A stretch of DNA of 28,138 nucleotides from DATKGQ01 sp035510715 (GCA_035510715.1 DATKGQ010000040.1:1-28138); one strand, 5' to 3'. Numbered from the stretch's first letter, positions 1 through 8,917 are shown. Numbers and translations: made by a program. Notes: generated by a model from the letters alone, not told the origin.

Positions 1-747
1 TTGTTGAAACTCCTGAGCTGCTTGTTGGGCTAAGCTGGATGTATCATTACTGAATTGATTGATCTGCATGTAGCCAATGTTGCCTGTTAAAATTTTGTAA
101 TTAACACTTGGCACGGTAATGTTGTTTCTGGTAATAGTAAAAGTTAGTTGATCCTGCCCACGAATAATCTGGAGAGTGACCTTGGTACCAGCTGGACCCC
201 TAATTTCGCTTACCGCTTCATCTTCCGACATACCGGTGGTACTTTTTCCATTTATGGCAGTAATAATATCTTTTGGTTGTAGTCCAGCTTTAGCAGCAGG
301 TGTCCCGGCAAGTGGCGCAATTATCTCAATATCATTACTTGAGTTTTCTCCTAGTTCTGCACCTATACCACTAATTGTTCCCTGTAGTTCATTATTGAAT
401 GCTTGCGCTTGGATCGGAGTAAAATATTCCGTATATGGATCGTTTGTTGCTTGAGCCAAACCACTTTTTAAACCGTTAAGCAGCTGTGTAGTAGTTAGTT
501 TGCCATTATATTGATTTTTTAGGTAGTTATAAACTTGGTTTACGCTGGAGTAATTTAGTTGTGCTGGCAGTTGAGGATTTTGCCCATGATTAAGATTGAT
601 ACTAAACCGGCCGCTACCGAATGCCCACCCCAAGAAAAAGATTCCAATAACTATTACTATCAGGCTAGTTATTTTGACTGCTCGATAATAGAATATTTTT
701 GCTAAATAATGTTTATAGACTGGTATTGCGTGGGTTATTTTTTTCAA
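1..747 (-). CDS. ctpA: S41 C-terminal processing peptidase, N-terminal part (cut by window edge)
   Basis: This is the first 249 codons of a membrane-anchored serine/lysine protease of the CtpA/CtpB/Prc family; the reading frame is open to position 1. I translated it by hand: a basic N-terminus, one transmembrane segment at about residues 27-43, a helical region with the family-type stretch NDPYTEYF (102-109), and a PDZ domain at about 125-206 (IAPLAGTPAAKAGLQPKDII). The catalytic Ser and Lys would lie beyond the window. The start is TTG at 745-747. An AAGGGAGAAG Shine-Dalgarno-like run lies about 12 nt upstream, but TATAAT also lies 4 nt before the TTG, so the mRNA may instead be leaderless. 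It follows ftsE-ftsX-CHAP; ctpB also follows ftsEX in Bacillus, which fits a role in processing cell-wall or division proteins on the outer face of the membrane. Confidence 0.9.
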   Translation of the reverse strand, partial: MKKITHAIPVYKHYLAKIFYYRAVKITSLIVIVIGIFFLGWAFGSGRFSINLNHGQNPQLPAQLNYSSVNQVYNYLKNQYNGKLTTTQLLNGLKSGLAQATNDPYTEYFTPIQAQAFNNELQGTISGIGAELGENSSNDIEIIAPLAGTPAAKAGLQPKDIITAINGKSTTGMSEDEAVSEIRGPAGTKVTLQIIRGQDQLTFTITRNNITVPSVNYKILTGNIGYMQINQFSNDTSSLAQQAAQEFQQ

Positions 748-782
748 TTTGATTATATTCTTCTCCCTTAATTCGTGGTTTG

Positions 783-826
783 ATTTAAAAAGTTTAAATG
801 GGTTGTTGTCCTACTAGGTGCAACCA
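783..826. repeat. Inverted repeats in the CHAP-ctpA spacer
   Basis: The 113-bp gap between the CHAP gene and ctpA holds a perfect 7-bp inverted repeat, ATTTAAA-AAG-TTTAAAT (783-799). Next to it is a GC-richer imperfect hairpin, GGTTGT...GCAACC, with CCTA-C-TAGG inside it (about 802-826). No U-run follows on the minus strand, so this is not a textbook terminator. It could still end the CHAP transcript or mark a regulatory site before ctpA. Confidence 0.35.
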
Positions 827-860
827 CCCAAACAACACAATAAGTAATAATTATTTCTGT

Positions 861-2039
861 TTATTCCCATTGACGCCATTGTGTAGAAAATTCACCTGTA
901 AGTTGTTGATTATATTCCGATACATAAATTTGGTTACCACTCACTTGTTCTACATACATAGCGTGACCCCATTCACCCGAAGTTGTAATTGCAACGTCTC
1001 CTGGTTGTGGAGTTATATCAAATGGGATACCTGCATTTTTAGCAGCCGATACCCAATCTTTTGCGTTACTCCAATCTACTGGTGCTATACGACCCGAATA
1101 AGCAACTGCCCAGGCAGCATAGGACACACATTGCCGCGTGCAATAACCCCATTGGTCAGGTCCGTCGTTATTATTACACCCTGGAGCTGTACTCATACTA
1201 AACCCCGAATCCGCATATAGATAAGTGCCATTGATGGGATCGTTGGTAATCGTTCCTGGGAAGTGAATGAAATAATATCCTCCCGCGCTGGCATTGTTAT
1301 CCCTTCTTTGGGCTGCAATCAGGGCATTTAATTCCTGCTGGTTTTGGGCAGTTTGTGTATTGAATGCTGCTTGTTGGCTCTGGTCGTCACCCAGTAACTG
1401 TTGTTGCTGATTTTGGGTATTTCCGAGTTGCGCTTCTTGGGTTTGTTGGTCTTTAAGGGACATTTGTAGCTGTTGTTCCTGGATTTGTATTTGATTCTGT
1501 AGAGCGGTAACTTTGTCAACTGTCGTCTGTAATTCATTCTGGACAGCATTACGATACGTTTGGGCATTTACAAAGTCACTTAGATTTTTGCTAGAAGCCA
1601 GTTCTTCAGTAACAGTCATTTGCCCATTAATGTATATGGCTGTAATATCTGAAGCTAAAATTGATTTTTCAAGATTAAGTTCAGCCTGGGCTGCTTGCAT
1701 TTGTTGTTGAAGCTGGGCTTGTTCGGCAGTTTCAGCATTGATGCTAGTTTGTAACTGGTTAATTTGTGCATTTAAAATACTAATGGCATTTTGATAACTA
1801 GTTGCTTCATTTTCTAATTGCTCAACAGCATTATTGTTATTAGTTACCTGTTGTTCGCAATCTGTAATGGTGTTACAAGTTGCATCAACTATTAAGGCAT
1901 TTTTTAAATCTGGCAGTGTTGCGCCGGCTACAATTATTAAACAAGAGATAAAAGCTAAAAAGCCTAGACGCGAAAATAATCTTAACTTAATCTTGTAATG
2001 TTTCATTGTGTTTTTATTTTTTACGAGCAATTTAAGCAT
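861..2039 (-). CDS. Secreted coiled-coil CHAP-domain peptidoglycan hydrolase (PcsB/CwlO-like FtsEX partner)
   Basis: This is a secreted wall hydrolase that probably cleaves peptidoglycan at the septum under FtsEX control. It has a basic N-terminus and hydrophobic signal segment (LGFLAFISCLIIVAGA), then a long Gln-rich coiled coil (about residues 60-250), then a C-terminal CHAP cysteine-peptidase/amidase domain. Counted from the ATG at 2039, the likely catalytic residues are Cys304 (in RQCVSYAAW), His359 (in EWGHAMYV) and Glu375 (in SEYN). The coiled-coil-plus-CHAP layout matches Streptococcus PcsB. It directly follows ftsX, with a 111-123 nt gap. The start is uncertain: ATG 2039 has GGGG 6 nt upstream; a GTG at 2051 has TACAAT 5 nt upstream and would be leaderless; ATG 2006 begins right at the signal peptide. 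The direct FtsX link is inferred from gene order and family knowledge. Confidence 0.88.
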   Translation of the reverse strand: MLKLLVKNKNTMKHYKIKLRLFSRLGFLAFISCLIIVAGATLPDLKNALIVDATCNTITDCEQQVTNNNNAVEQLENEATSYQNAISILNAQINQLQTSINAETAEQAQLQQQMQAAQAELNLEKSILASDITAIYINGQMTVTEELASSKNLSDFVNAQTYRNAVQNELQTTVDKVTALQNQIQIQEQQLQMSLKDQQTQEAQLGNTQNQQQQLLGDDQSQQAAFNTQTAQNQQELNALIAAQRRDNNASAGGYYFIHFPGTITNDPINGTYLYADSGFSMSTAPGCNNNDGPDQWGYCTRQCVSYAAWAVAYSGRIAPVDWSNAKDWVSAAKNAGIPFDITPQPGDVAITTSGEWGHAMYVEQVSGNQIYVSEYNQQLTGEFSTQWRQWE

Positions 2040-2162
2040 ATCATACCCCACAAGAGATTGTAAAATACCCTCGTCTGATTAAGCGGTTACCCAAAATTGA
2101 TAACCTAAATAATTATTATTAATTTAAAAGACTTTATTTTAGTTGTTATCCGAACAGGATAT

Positions 2163-3116
2163 TTATCTGGAAGTTTTAAGTTTAAGGTATCGCCGCGTAG
2201 CAATTAGTGATGATGCGGCACCAATGAGTATACCAACCACTAGCTGTAACGTCAAAAGAATCCAGAAATGGACCTTAAAATCATGGTTTGCATAACCAAT
2301 ATCTAATAAACCTAGACTACTAGCCTGCAGAGCTGAAGCCGATCCGACGAAAAGTACATCTATAATTAAAATTGATATCAGGGCTGAGATTATACCGTAG
2401 AGTGAACTTTCAACTATAAATGGTCCCTTGACATACCAGCTATTAGCACCAAGCAGACGCATAATATTAATCTCCTCACGGCGGTTAAAAATTGTCATTC
2501 TGATAGTGTTAAATATAATGAGGACAGATATACAGGCGAAAACAATTACGGCAACCACCCCTGCTTCACGGATTATATCTGTAGCATGAGCGATTTTATC
2601 GATCGCAGCTTTTTCATTACCAGAGTATGATGTGCCAGCTTGGGGATCTTGAAGTGTAATATTCTGTGGTTTATCAAGAAAATTTTTTATTATTTGGATC
2701 TTATCAGGATTAACTGGACTGATTTCAATGCTGGCCGGTAATGGATTGGTGCCAATTACTGAGAGCGCTTGCAATAAACTCTTATTAGTCGAATTTTCGG
2801 TTTTATACTCTGTCAGCGCCTGATCTTGCGATATATAACCCACTTTCCTGACATTCGGCAGGTTTTTTAGCTCTGTCATCAAATTATTTACTTGTTGAGT
2901 TGTTACCGAATCATTTATATAAACTGATATGTCTATCTTGCTGGTAATCTGATTTATCGTATTGCTAAACGTCGCGTTGACTATCAACGAGAATAATATG
3001 ATTGTTAGAGTTACTGTCATAACTGCTATAGCGGCGGCGGCAAGCGATAGATTACGCGCGAAATTGATAATGCCATTACGGAAAACTCGGATAAGTGTAG
3101 TAAATTTTCGATGCAT
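2163..3116 (-). CDS. ftsX: Cell-division ABC transporter permease FtsX
   Basis: FtsX is the membrane half of the FtsEX complex, which transmits FtsE ATPase activity to extracellular wall hydrolases rather than transporting a solute. The 317-residue protein has the family layout: a basic N-terminus, TM1 (about 22-46), a large extracellular domain (about 47-180), then three clustered TMs (about 185-205, 235-257, 283-305). A basic coupling loop (MTIFNRREEINIMRLLGA) lies before TM3. The ATG lies 2 nt after the ftsE stop codon, so translation is probably coupled. The next gene downstream is a coiled-coil CHAP hydrolase, the class of enzyme FtsX activates in Gram-positives. Length is normal. Confidence 0.95.
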   Translation of the reverse strand: MHRKFTTLIRVFRNGIINFARNLSLAAAAIAVMTVTLTIILFSLIVNATFSNTINQITSKIDISVYINDSVTTQQVNNLMTELKNLPNVRKVGYISQDQALTEYKTENSTNKSLLQALSVIGTNPLPASIEISPVNPDKIQIIKNFLDKPQNITLQDPQAGTSYSGNEKAAIDKIAHATDIIREAGVVAVIVFACISVLIIFNTIRMTIFNRREEINIMRLLGANSWYVKGPFIVESSLYGIISALISILIIDVLFVGSASALQASSLGLLDIGYANHDFKVHFWILLTLQLVVGILIGAASSLIATRRYLKLKTSR

Positions 3117-3118
3117 AG

Positions 3119-3802
3119 CTAGATCTTATACTCGGCGTTAGCGCGATCACTAATTACTTTGCCGTGCTCCAGTGTAATAACACGTCGTTTTAATCTGTTA
3201 ACAATTGAAACATTGTGTGTCGTTAATAAAACTGTGGTACCAAAGCGGTTAATCTTTTCCAATACTTTAATAACATCCCAGGCATGTTTCGGGTCAAGGT
3301 TGCCTGTCGGCTCGTCAGCAATAAGGATTTTGGGTTGGCGAACAATCGCTCGAGCTATGGCAACGCGTTGAGTCTCTCCTCCAGACAATTCAAGTGGCAT
3401 CCTTTTTTCTTTACCACTTAAGTTAACTATGTCTAGAACTTTAGGAACTGTTTTTTGAATTTCTTTCTTACTGGCGCCAACAATTTCCAGAGCGAAAGCA
3501 ACATTCTCAAATACGCTACGATTGGATAACAATTTAAAATCTTGAAAGACAACTCCTATTTTGCGTCGTAACATAGGAATTTCTTTGTCGCTCAATTTGT
3601 CATAATCTATTCCACCGACAATAATTTTACCGCTTGTTGGTTTCTCTTCTCGAGTCAATAACCGCAATAAGGTCGTTTTTCCGGCACCACTTTGGCCAAC
3701 TACGATCACAAATTCTCTCGGGCTAATGTGCATTGTAACTCTGCTAAGGACTGGCCCAGTTTTGCGAATATAGGTTTTTGTAACTCTATCAAGTACTATC
3801 AT
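3119..3802 (-). CDS. ftsE: Cell-division ATP-binding protein FtsE
   Basis: FtsE is the cytoplasmic ATPase of FtsEX, driving activation of septal wall hydrolases. Numbered from the upstream ATG at 3805, the ABC motifs are complete: Walker A GQSGAGKTT (37-45), Q-loop VFQDFKLL (87-94), signature LSGGETQR (140-147), Walker B ILIADEP with catalytic Glu165, D-loop GNLD, and the H-loop His197. Two ATGs stand in tandem (3805 and 3802). No Shine-Dalgarno is present; instead TGTTATAAT (3810-3818) ends 4 nt before the first ATG and 7 nt before the second, so transcription probably begins at or inside the tandem ATG. I therefore favour 3802 as the start of a leaderless mRNA. It heads the ftsE-ftsX-CHAP group. 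Confidence 0.95.
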   Translation of the reverse strand: MIVLDRVTKTYIRKTGPVLSRVTMHISPREFVIVVGQSGAGKTTLLRLLTREEKPTSGKIIVGGIDYDKLSDKEIPMLRRKIGVVFQDFKLLSNRSVFENVAFALEIVGASKKEIQKTVPKVLDIVNLSGKEKRMPLELSGGETQRVAIARAIVRQPKILIADEPTGNLDPKHAWDVIKVLEKINRFGTTVLLTTHNVSIVNRLKRRVITLEHGKVISDRANAEYKI

Positions 3803-3809
3803 CATAGTT

Positions 3810-3818
3810 ATTATAACA
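3810..3818 (-). promoter_or_regulatory. Extended -10 promoter of ftsE
   Basis: On the minus strand this reads TGTTATAAT, a perfect TGnTATAAT extended -10 element. It lies 4 nt from the first ATG and 7 nt from the second, so the predicted transcript has essentially no leader. No good -35 is visible 17 bp upstream, which is usual for extended -10 promoters. Confidence 0.6.
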
Positions 3819-3860
3819 AAGGCATTTTTTTCTTATATTAATTTGGCGTTATGAGTAAAT

Positions 3861-4946
3861 TTATATTTTCAGAATATATTCTAGGTAGGCATTAATAAGC
3901 GGATTAATATTGCCATCCAATACGCCGCTGATATCACTTGTCTCGTAATTGGTCCTCAAATCTTTAACCTGTTTATAGGGATGCAGCACATACGATCGGA
4001 TTTGATTGCCCCACTCAGCTGATTGAACCGGACCCTTTATCTCGCCCAGATGCTGTTTATGCTGCTCTAGCTGCTGCTGTGCAAGTTTAGACCGTAAAAT
4101 TGTCATGGCAGTTTCTTTATTTTGAAGTTGCGACCGTTCATTTTGAATCGATACCGTTATCCCAGAGGGGATATGTGTTACCCGGACCGCTGAATCAGTT
4201 GTATTGACACTCTGGCCACCATGCCCACCAGAACGGTAGACATCGATTTTCAAATCCTTGCTATCAATAGCAAGTTCTTCGGGCTTATCAATTTTTGGTA
4301 AAACGTCAACTTTTGCGAAACTTGTTTGCCGGAGATGGTCGGCGTTAAACGGACTAAGCCGAACAAGCCGGTGAACACCATGTTCGCTTTTAAGCTTGCC
4401 ATAAACTGTCGATCCGCTAATTTCAATGGTAATGCTTTTTAGTCCCGTTTCATCACCGGGTGAATTATCAATTGTCGTAATAATATTGTTTTCCTGCTCA
4501 GACCAGCGAGTATACATCCTTAATAACATTGCCGCCCAATCCTGCGCGTCAGTACCGCCAGCGCCAGCATATATACTTACAATTGCATCATATTCATCGA
4601 ATTTACCACTGAATTTTAGTTCATCTTTAAGCAAGTCAAACTTTTGAGACGTTGCTTGTAGCTGATATTCTATATCCGGCAGCAAATCACTATCTGGTAG
4701 TTGGCTCAATTCAAGCAGTTCATCAACAGCTGTTTGTAAAGCTTGCCAGGGTGCAAGACGACCGGCAATTTTAGATTGTTGTTGAGTAATTGACGAGGCT
4801 TTGGAATTATTGATCCAAAAATCAGGCTTTGCAATTTGTTTGCTCAGATCGGCTTGTTGATCTTCCAGCTGGCTAAAGTTTATGCGTTCAAGTGCTATAG
4901 TTAGTTCTTTTTTTAACCCTAGGACCTGTTGGCGGATATTATCCAT
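3861..4946 (-). CDS. prfB: Peptide chain release factor 2
   Basis: RF2 reads UAA and UGA stop codons and triggers peptide release in the ribosome. Numbered from ATG 4946 (361 aa), it has the RF2-specific SPF tripeptide (198-200, context RLSPFNAD) and the catalytic GGQ loop (243-245, context GGHGGQSVNTTDSAVR). The frame can be extended to a TTG at 4967, but that extension overlaps a -10 hexamer (TATACT, 4953-4958) ending exactly 6 nt before ATG 4946, so I take 4946 as the start of a leaderless mRNA. The gene is continuous: there is no in-frame TGA near the N-terminus, so it lacks the autoregulatory +1 frameshift common in bacterial prfB. It lies between an M16 peptidase gene and ftsE; secA-prfB-ftsEX order is also seen in Firmicutes. 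Confidence 0.96.
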   Translation of the reverse strand: MDNIRQQVLGLKKELTIALERINFSQLEDQQADLSKQIAKPDFWINNSKASSITQQQSKIAGRLAPWQALQTAVDELLELSQLPDSDLLPDIEYQLQATSQKFDLLKDELKFSGKFDEYDAIVSIYAGAGGTDAQDWAAMLLRMYTRWSEQENNIITTIDNSPGDETGLKSITIEISGSTVYGKLKSEHGVHRLVRLSPFNADHLRQTSFAKVDVLPKIDKPEELAIDSKDLKIDVYRSGGHGGQSVNTTDSAVRVTHIPSGITVSIQNERSQLQNKETAMTILRSKLAQQQLEQHKQHLGEIKGPVQSAEWGNQIRSYVLHPYKQVKDLRTNYETSDISGVLDGNINPLINAYLEYILKI

Positions 4947-4952
4947 ACATAC

Positions 4953-4958
4953 AGTATA
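4953..4958 (-). promoter_or_regulatory. -10 hexamer of prfB, leaderless geometry
   Basis: TATACT on the minus strand is followed by exactly 6 nt and then ATG, so the expected +1 is the A of the start codon. A TTGAAG at a 19-bp spacing, overlapping the end of the upstream peptidase gene, is a poor -35 candidate. Confidence 0.45.
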
Positions 4959-4979
4959 ACGTCTCAAGCGGGCATTACT

Positions 4980-6266
4980 TCAATCCCAAAGCGGCGCAAG
5001 TTGTTCATGTAGCTGCCGGACAAAATCAATACCACAGTTGCCAAGTACTCCAAAACCCCATATTTTTTCAGCAAACATCTGATGAGCAATATCTATGATT
5101 GCTGTTTTTGTGACAGCTTTGATGCGTTTTGGTACCAGATCGTAATCTTCAATCGTATCATCGAAGAAATAACGGCCGGCATACCCCCTGATAGTCCCCC
5201 TCACAGTCTGCGCGCTACGTTGAAAACGACCGAGTGCATAGGCTTGAGCTGCTTCGATATCTGAAACTGCCAGAGAGGCGTTAAAAATATTTTTTAGTTC
5301 TGTAATCATAATATTAAACAACGCAGGGGCATTGTCATTCGTGACTTGGGTACCAAAACTCCAATTACTAGCCTCGCGCAATTGGCCGTATCCAGATCTC
5401 ATATCATAGACAAGACCCTGCTCTCTGGCTGCTCCGAATATCTTAGAATAAAATGTTTCAGTTAAAATGATATTAAGCAGATCCAGGGCGTCCATAGCTG
5501 GTTCGCTTAATCGTTTCCGCATAAATGTATCAACAAAAAAATACATATTATCAACGGTTTTATTGCGAATATAGAGTGGCTCTTTTAAGCGGTGAGGTTG
5601 TTCATCGGGAAGTAAATATCGACCATGACCTTTTGGCAGATTAATACTTCCAAGTAGTTCTTCAATACGTTCACGACGTTTTGGAGTAATATTACCCCCG
5701 ATAATAAACCGTAAATTGGTGGTTTTATGCGTTTTTTTATAGTGCGAATTGATGTCGTCGAGAGAAACATTGTGCATTAACTTTAATCTTTCCTGATCTG
5801 TTGTACCTTTTAAGCCATAATTAATTCGTAATGATATGCCGAGATGACGGAAATGATTATTTGAACGACTAACCAATTCTTCGCGGACACTTCCGCTTTC
5901 AGCTTTAAATTCTGTTTCTAGAAAAAGTGGACTAGTAATTGCCAGTAGTAACAAATCTAATATCCGTGACCATTCAAAATCGGCACATTCGGCTTCATAT
6001 GATACGTCATAAATATCGGTCGAGGCGTTATTGTAAGCTCCGTTTTTTTCAAATTCTGCCTGGTAATCCCGAGCCCTGGGAAAATCTTTGTTAGCACCAA
6101 GCAAAAGATGCTCCATTAAATGCGGCGTTTCCCATTTTTCCTCAGGTACCAAGAACTCGCCTGCCCGAAAATTGAACATAAAAGACATAACACTGGCTTC
6201 AGATACATCAACCAACAAACCCTTACAACCATTTGGTAATTCAAGTTCAGTAACAATATGCTTCAT
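4980..6266 (-). CDS. M16-family zinc metallopeptidase
   Basis: A single-domain-pair M16 (insulinase/processing-peptidase type) protein of 428 residues, close to the usual length for bacterial M16 subunits. The inverted zinc motif HLMEH is at His49-Glu52-His53. Seventy-six residues later Glu130 (in VREELVSR) matches the HxxEH-(76)-E signature, so the N-terminal half should be catalytically active. A C-terminal M16 half follows, with the typical region RSGYGQLREASNWSFGT. There is no signal peptide, so it is probably cytosolic and degrades peptides. It sits between secA (38-nt gap) and prfB; the link to secretion is positional only. It ends in TGA, evidence that UGA is a stop codon here. No Shine-Dalgarno is seen. 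Confidence 0.9.
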   Translation of the reverse strand: MKHIVTELELPNGCKGLLVDVSEASVMSFMFNFRAGEFLVPEEKWETPHLMEHLLLGANKDFPRARDYQAEFEKNGAYNNASTDIYDVSYEAECADFEWSRILDLLLLAITSPLFLETEFKAESGSVREELVSRSNNHFRHLGISLRINYGLKGTTDQERLKLMHNVSLDDINSHYKKTHKTTNLRFIIGGNITPKRRERIEELLGSINLPKGHGRYLLPDEQPHRLKEPLYIRNKTVDNMYFFVDTFMRKRLSEPAMDALDLLNIILTETFYSKIFGAAREQGLVYDMRSGYGQLREASNWSFGTQVTNDNAPALFNIMITELKNIFNASLAVSDIEAAQAYALGRFQRSAQTVRGTIRGYAGRYFFDDTIEDYDLVPKRIKAVTKTAIIDIAHQMFAEKIWGFGVLGNCGIDFVRQLHEQLAPLWD

Positions 6267-6304
6267 GATTATTCGTTAAGCATTATCCGCTATGATTATC
6301 GTAT

Positions 6305-8917
6305 TTAATGATGTTTACGCCCTTTGGTACGGCGTTGTCTTTCGGCTTTACGGGCTTTTTTGCGTTTTTGCTCGATTTTCTTTTTTTCAATACTTTCAGT
6401 TTTGGCGTTGACTTGGAAATCACTAGCATCGAACTCTTCCTGGTCAGCAACTATCTGGCCTGAATTGCTAATTGATCTCCGAGCAGCTCTAGTAATTGCT
6501 GTTTCCACCGGGCGCTCTAATTGTTCAGTGCTAACAGGTTCAGCATGGAACAAAGCGGTCAATACGTTGTGTCGAAGTGTTCCCTGCATGGCATCGAATA
6601 ATCGCTGCGCTTGACGCCGGTACTCAACTAAAGGATCGCGTTGGCCAACACTAATCCAGTGGATGCCCTGGCGCAAATGATCCATGCTCTCAAGATGTTG
6701 CATCCAAAGGTTATCGAGAATCTGCAAATATACATCCCGTTCAACCTTTCGCATTATTTCTGGGGTAAAGGCACTTTCTCTAGATTCATAAAACTCTTTA
6801 GCTATTGTTACTAAAACACTTTCGAATTTATCCGTCTCAGTATCAAAAATCCGGTCTAGTGTTTGTTCATCAAATCGGAATAACATCCGCAATGCATCTT
6901 CAAGATCATCACTAGTCAATAGTGACGATGTAGCGATAGCATGTGCTTCATCCTCTATAAAAGCTAGTACGCGTTGCTTAATATCTATCGCCTGGAGGAT
7001 TTCCCGGCGCATTATGTAGGTCGCCTTACGGTGGCGGTTCATAACATTGTCGTACTGGACAACATTTTTTCTTTGGTCAAAATGAAAACCCTCTACCTTC
7101 TTTTGGGCTCCTTCGAGTGATTTAGATATCAGTCGATTCTCAATCGGTGTTTCTTCGTCTACTTTTAAGCGGCCCATCAGGCTAGCAATTCGTTCACCAC
7201 CAAATACTCGCATCAAATCGTCTTCGGTACTGACAAAAAACTGTGTGACCCCAGGATCACCTTGACGGCCGGAACGACCACGGAGCTGATTATCAATCCT
7301 TCTGGATTCATGACGCTCACTACCCAGAACAAATAATCCACCACGATCAACTACGCCCTCTCCAAGTACAATATCGGTTCCTCGGCCAGCAATATTTGTC
7401 GCTAGTGTGACAGAGCCTTTTTCGCCGGCTTTAGAGATAATAGAAGCCTCTCGTTCGTTGTTTTTAGCATTTAATACCTGATGTGGTATATTTGCAGCTT
7501 TTAATAAACTACTTAGTAGCTCATTTTTCTCAATTGACACCGTACCAAGCAAGACTGGTTGCCCCTTAGTATGTAACAATTTTACTTCACGAATAATAGC
7601 TCGGAACTTTCCAGCTTCTGAGCGATAAATTCTATCTGCCCGGTCATCTCGAATAAGTTTTTTGTTCGATGGTACCTCTATAACTTCAAGTTTATATATC
7701 TGGTGGAACTCTTCCGCTTCGGTCGTAGCCGTACCTGTCATACCAGCCAGTTTTTCATACAAACGAAAATAGTTTTGGAATGAAATGGTTGCCAGTGTCA
7801 TTGATTCCTGCTGTACCTCAACGCCTTCTTTGGCCTCTATTGCCTGATGAAGTCCCTCGTTATATCGCCGCCCCTTAAGCAATCGGCCTGTAAATTCATC
7901 AACGATAATTATTTCTCCATCTTTAGTAACAACGTAATCTTTGTCTCGCGCGAACAAAGCCTGCGCCTTAAGAGCTTGTTCTAGATGGTATATCGTACGA
8001 ATATTTTCGGTTTCATAAAGACTCTTGATGCTGAGTAACTTCTCAATGGTTTCCACTCCCTTATCCGTAAGAACAACTGTTTTATGTTTTTCTTCAACAT
8101 CATAATGCTCTTCCGGTTTAAGATGTCGTACTATTTTGGCAAATTGATCGTAGGTATTACCGGTCGCTACCGACGGAGCTGAAATAATAAGTGGCGTCCT
8201 GGCTTCATCAATTAATATTGAATCGACTTCGTCTACGATTGCATAGTGCAGTTCTCTTTGGCGTAATTGATCAACTTCCCGGACCATGTTATCGCGTAGA
8301 TAATCGAATCCAAACTCATTATTGGTACCGTAAGTAATGTCAGCATTATAAGCATCTTGTCTGGTAGCAGGTTTAAGGTGGTGGAAACGGGAATCGGAGT
8401 GTTCTTTATTCTCAAATTCCGGATCATACAGAAAAGATTGTTCGGCAATTATAACCCCTACGCTTAAGCCTAGAAAATTATATATTTGGCCCATCCAACC
8501 GGCATCTCGCTGAGCTAAGTACTCATTAACTGTCACAATATGGACACCTTTCCCGGTTAAGGCGTTGAGATAAACCGACAGTGTTGCCACTAATGTTTTG
8601 CCTTCACCAGTTTTCATTTCTGAGACATTTCCTTCATGCAACACCAAACCACCTATCAACTGAACATCAAAATGACGTTGTCCAAGCGTTCGGGTAGCTG
8701 TTTCACGCACAAGTGCAAAAGCATCAGGTAAAATCTGATCAAGCGATTCTTTCTCTAGTCTTTTCTTTAGTACTGAAGTCTGTTCTTTAAGTTTACTATC
8801 TGACATTTTTTTATAGACATCTGTATGAGCATTAATGTCTTTAACGCGTTTTTTAAGCCGTTTGAGAGTTTTTGCCTGGGGGTTACCCAGCATTTTCAAA
8901 AAAATATTTTTAGCCAC
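6305..8917 (-). CDS. secA: Preprotein translocase ATPase SecA
   Basis: SecA is the motor that pushes unfolded preproteins through SecYEG. The 870-residue protein has all hallmarks: an N-terminal helix with TLKRLKKRVKDINA (17-30), Walker A MKTGEGKT (101-108), NBD1 DEAD-like box VDEVDSILIDEA (228-239), the preprotein-binding domain, NBD2 with TNIAGRGTDI and LRGRSGRQGDPG, and the helical scaffold with MQHLESMDHLRQGI. The C-terminal zinc-binding Cys cluster found in many SecA proteins is absent; the protein ends in a Lys/Arg-rich tail (RKARKAERQRRTKGRKHH). The start is GTG 8917 (MAKNIF); ATG 8893 (MLGNPQ) is a less likely alternative. AAGGA lies 12 nt upstream of the GTG, which is rather far. hpf precedes it, as in Bacillus. 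Confidence 0.98.
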   Translation of the reverse strand: MAKNIFLKMLGNPQAKTLKRLKKRVKDINAHTDVYKKMSDSKLKEQTSVLKKRLEKESLDQILPDAFALVRETATRTLGQRHFDVQLIGGLVLHEGNVSEMKTGEGKTLVATLSVYLNALTGKGVHIVTVNEYLAQRDAGWMGQIYNFLGLSVGVIIAEQSFLYDPEFENKEHSDSRFHHLKPATRQDAYNADITYGTNNEFGFDYLRDNMVREVDQLRQRELHYAIVDEVDSILIDEARTPLIISAPSVATGNTYDQFAKIVRHLKPEEHYDVEEKHKTVVLTDKGVETIEKLLSIKSLYETENIRTIYHLEQALKAQALFARDKDYVVTKDGEIIIVDEFTGRLLKGRRYNEGLHQAIEAKEGVEVQQESMTLATISFQNYFRLYEKLAGMTGTATTEAEEFHQIYKLEVIEVPSNKKLIRDDRADRIYRSEAGKFRAIIREVKLLHTKGQPVLLGTVSIEKNELLSSLLKAANIPHQVLNAKNNEREASIISKAGEKGSVTLATNIAGRGTDIVLGEGVVDRGGLFVLGSERHESRRIDNQLRGRSGRQGDPGVTQFFVSTEDDLMRVFGGERIASLMGRLKVDEETPIENRLISKSLEGAQKKVEGFHFDQRKNVVQYDNVMNRHRKATYIMRREILQAIDIKQRVLAFIEDEAHAIATSSLLTSDDLEDALRMLFRFDEQTLDRIFDTETDKFESVLVTIAKEFYESRESAFTPEIMRKVERDVYLQILDNLWMQHLESMDHLRQGIHWISVGQRDPLVEYRRQAQRLFDAMQGTLRHNVLTALFHAEPVSTEQLERPVETAITRAARRSISNSGQIVADQEEFDASDFQVNAKTESIEKKKIEQKRKKARKAERQRRTKGRKHH

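Noticed and set aside
798..1220. 140-codon plus-strand reading frame
   Set aside because: It is antisense to the CHAP domain, which has clear motifs; its Cys-rich, low-similarity translation looks like a shadow frame.
4947..4967. N-terminal extension of RF2 from TTG 4967
   Set aside because: It overlaps the TATACT hexamer and adds residues unlike RF2; ATG 4946 fits the family.
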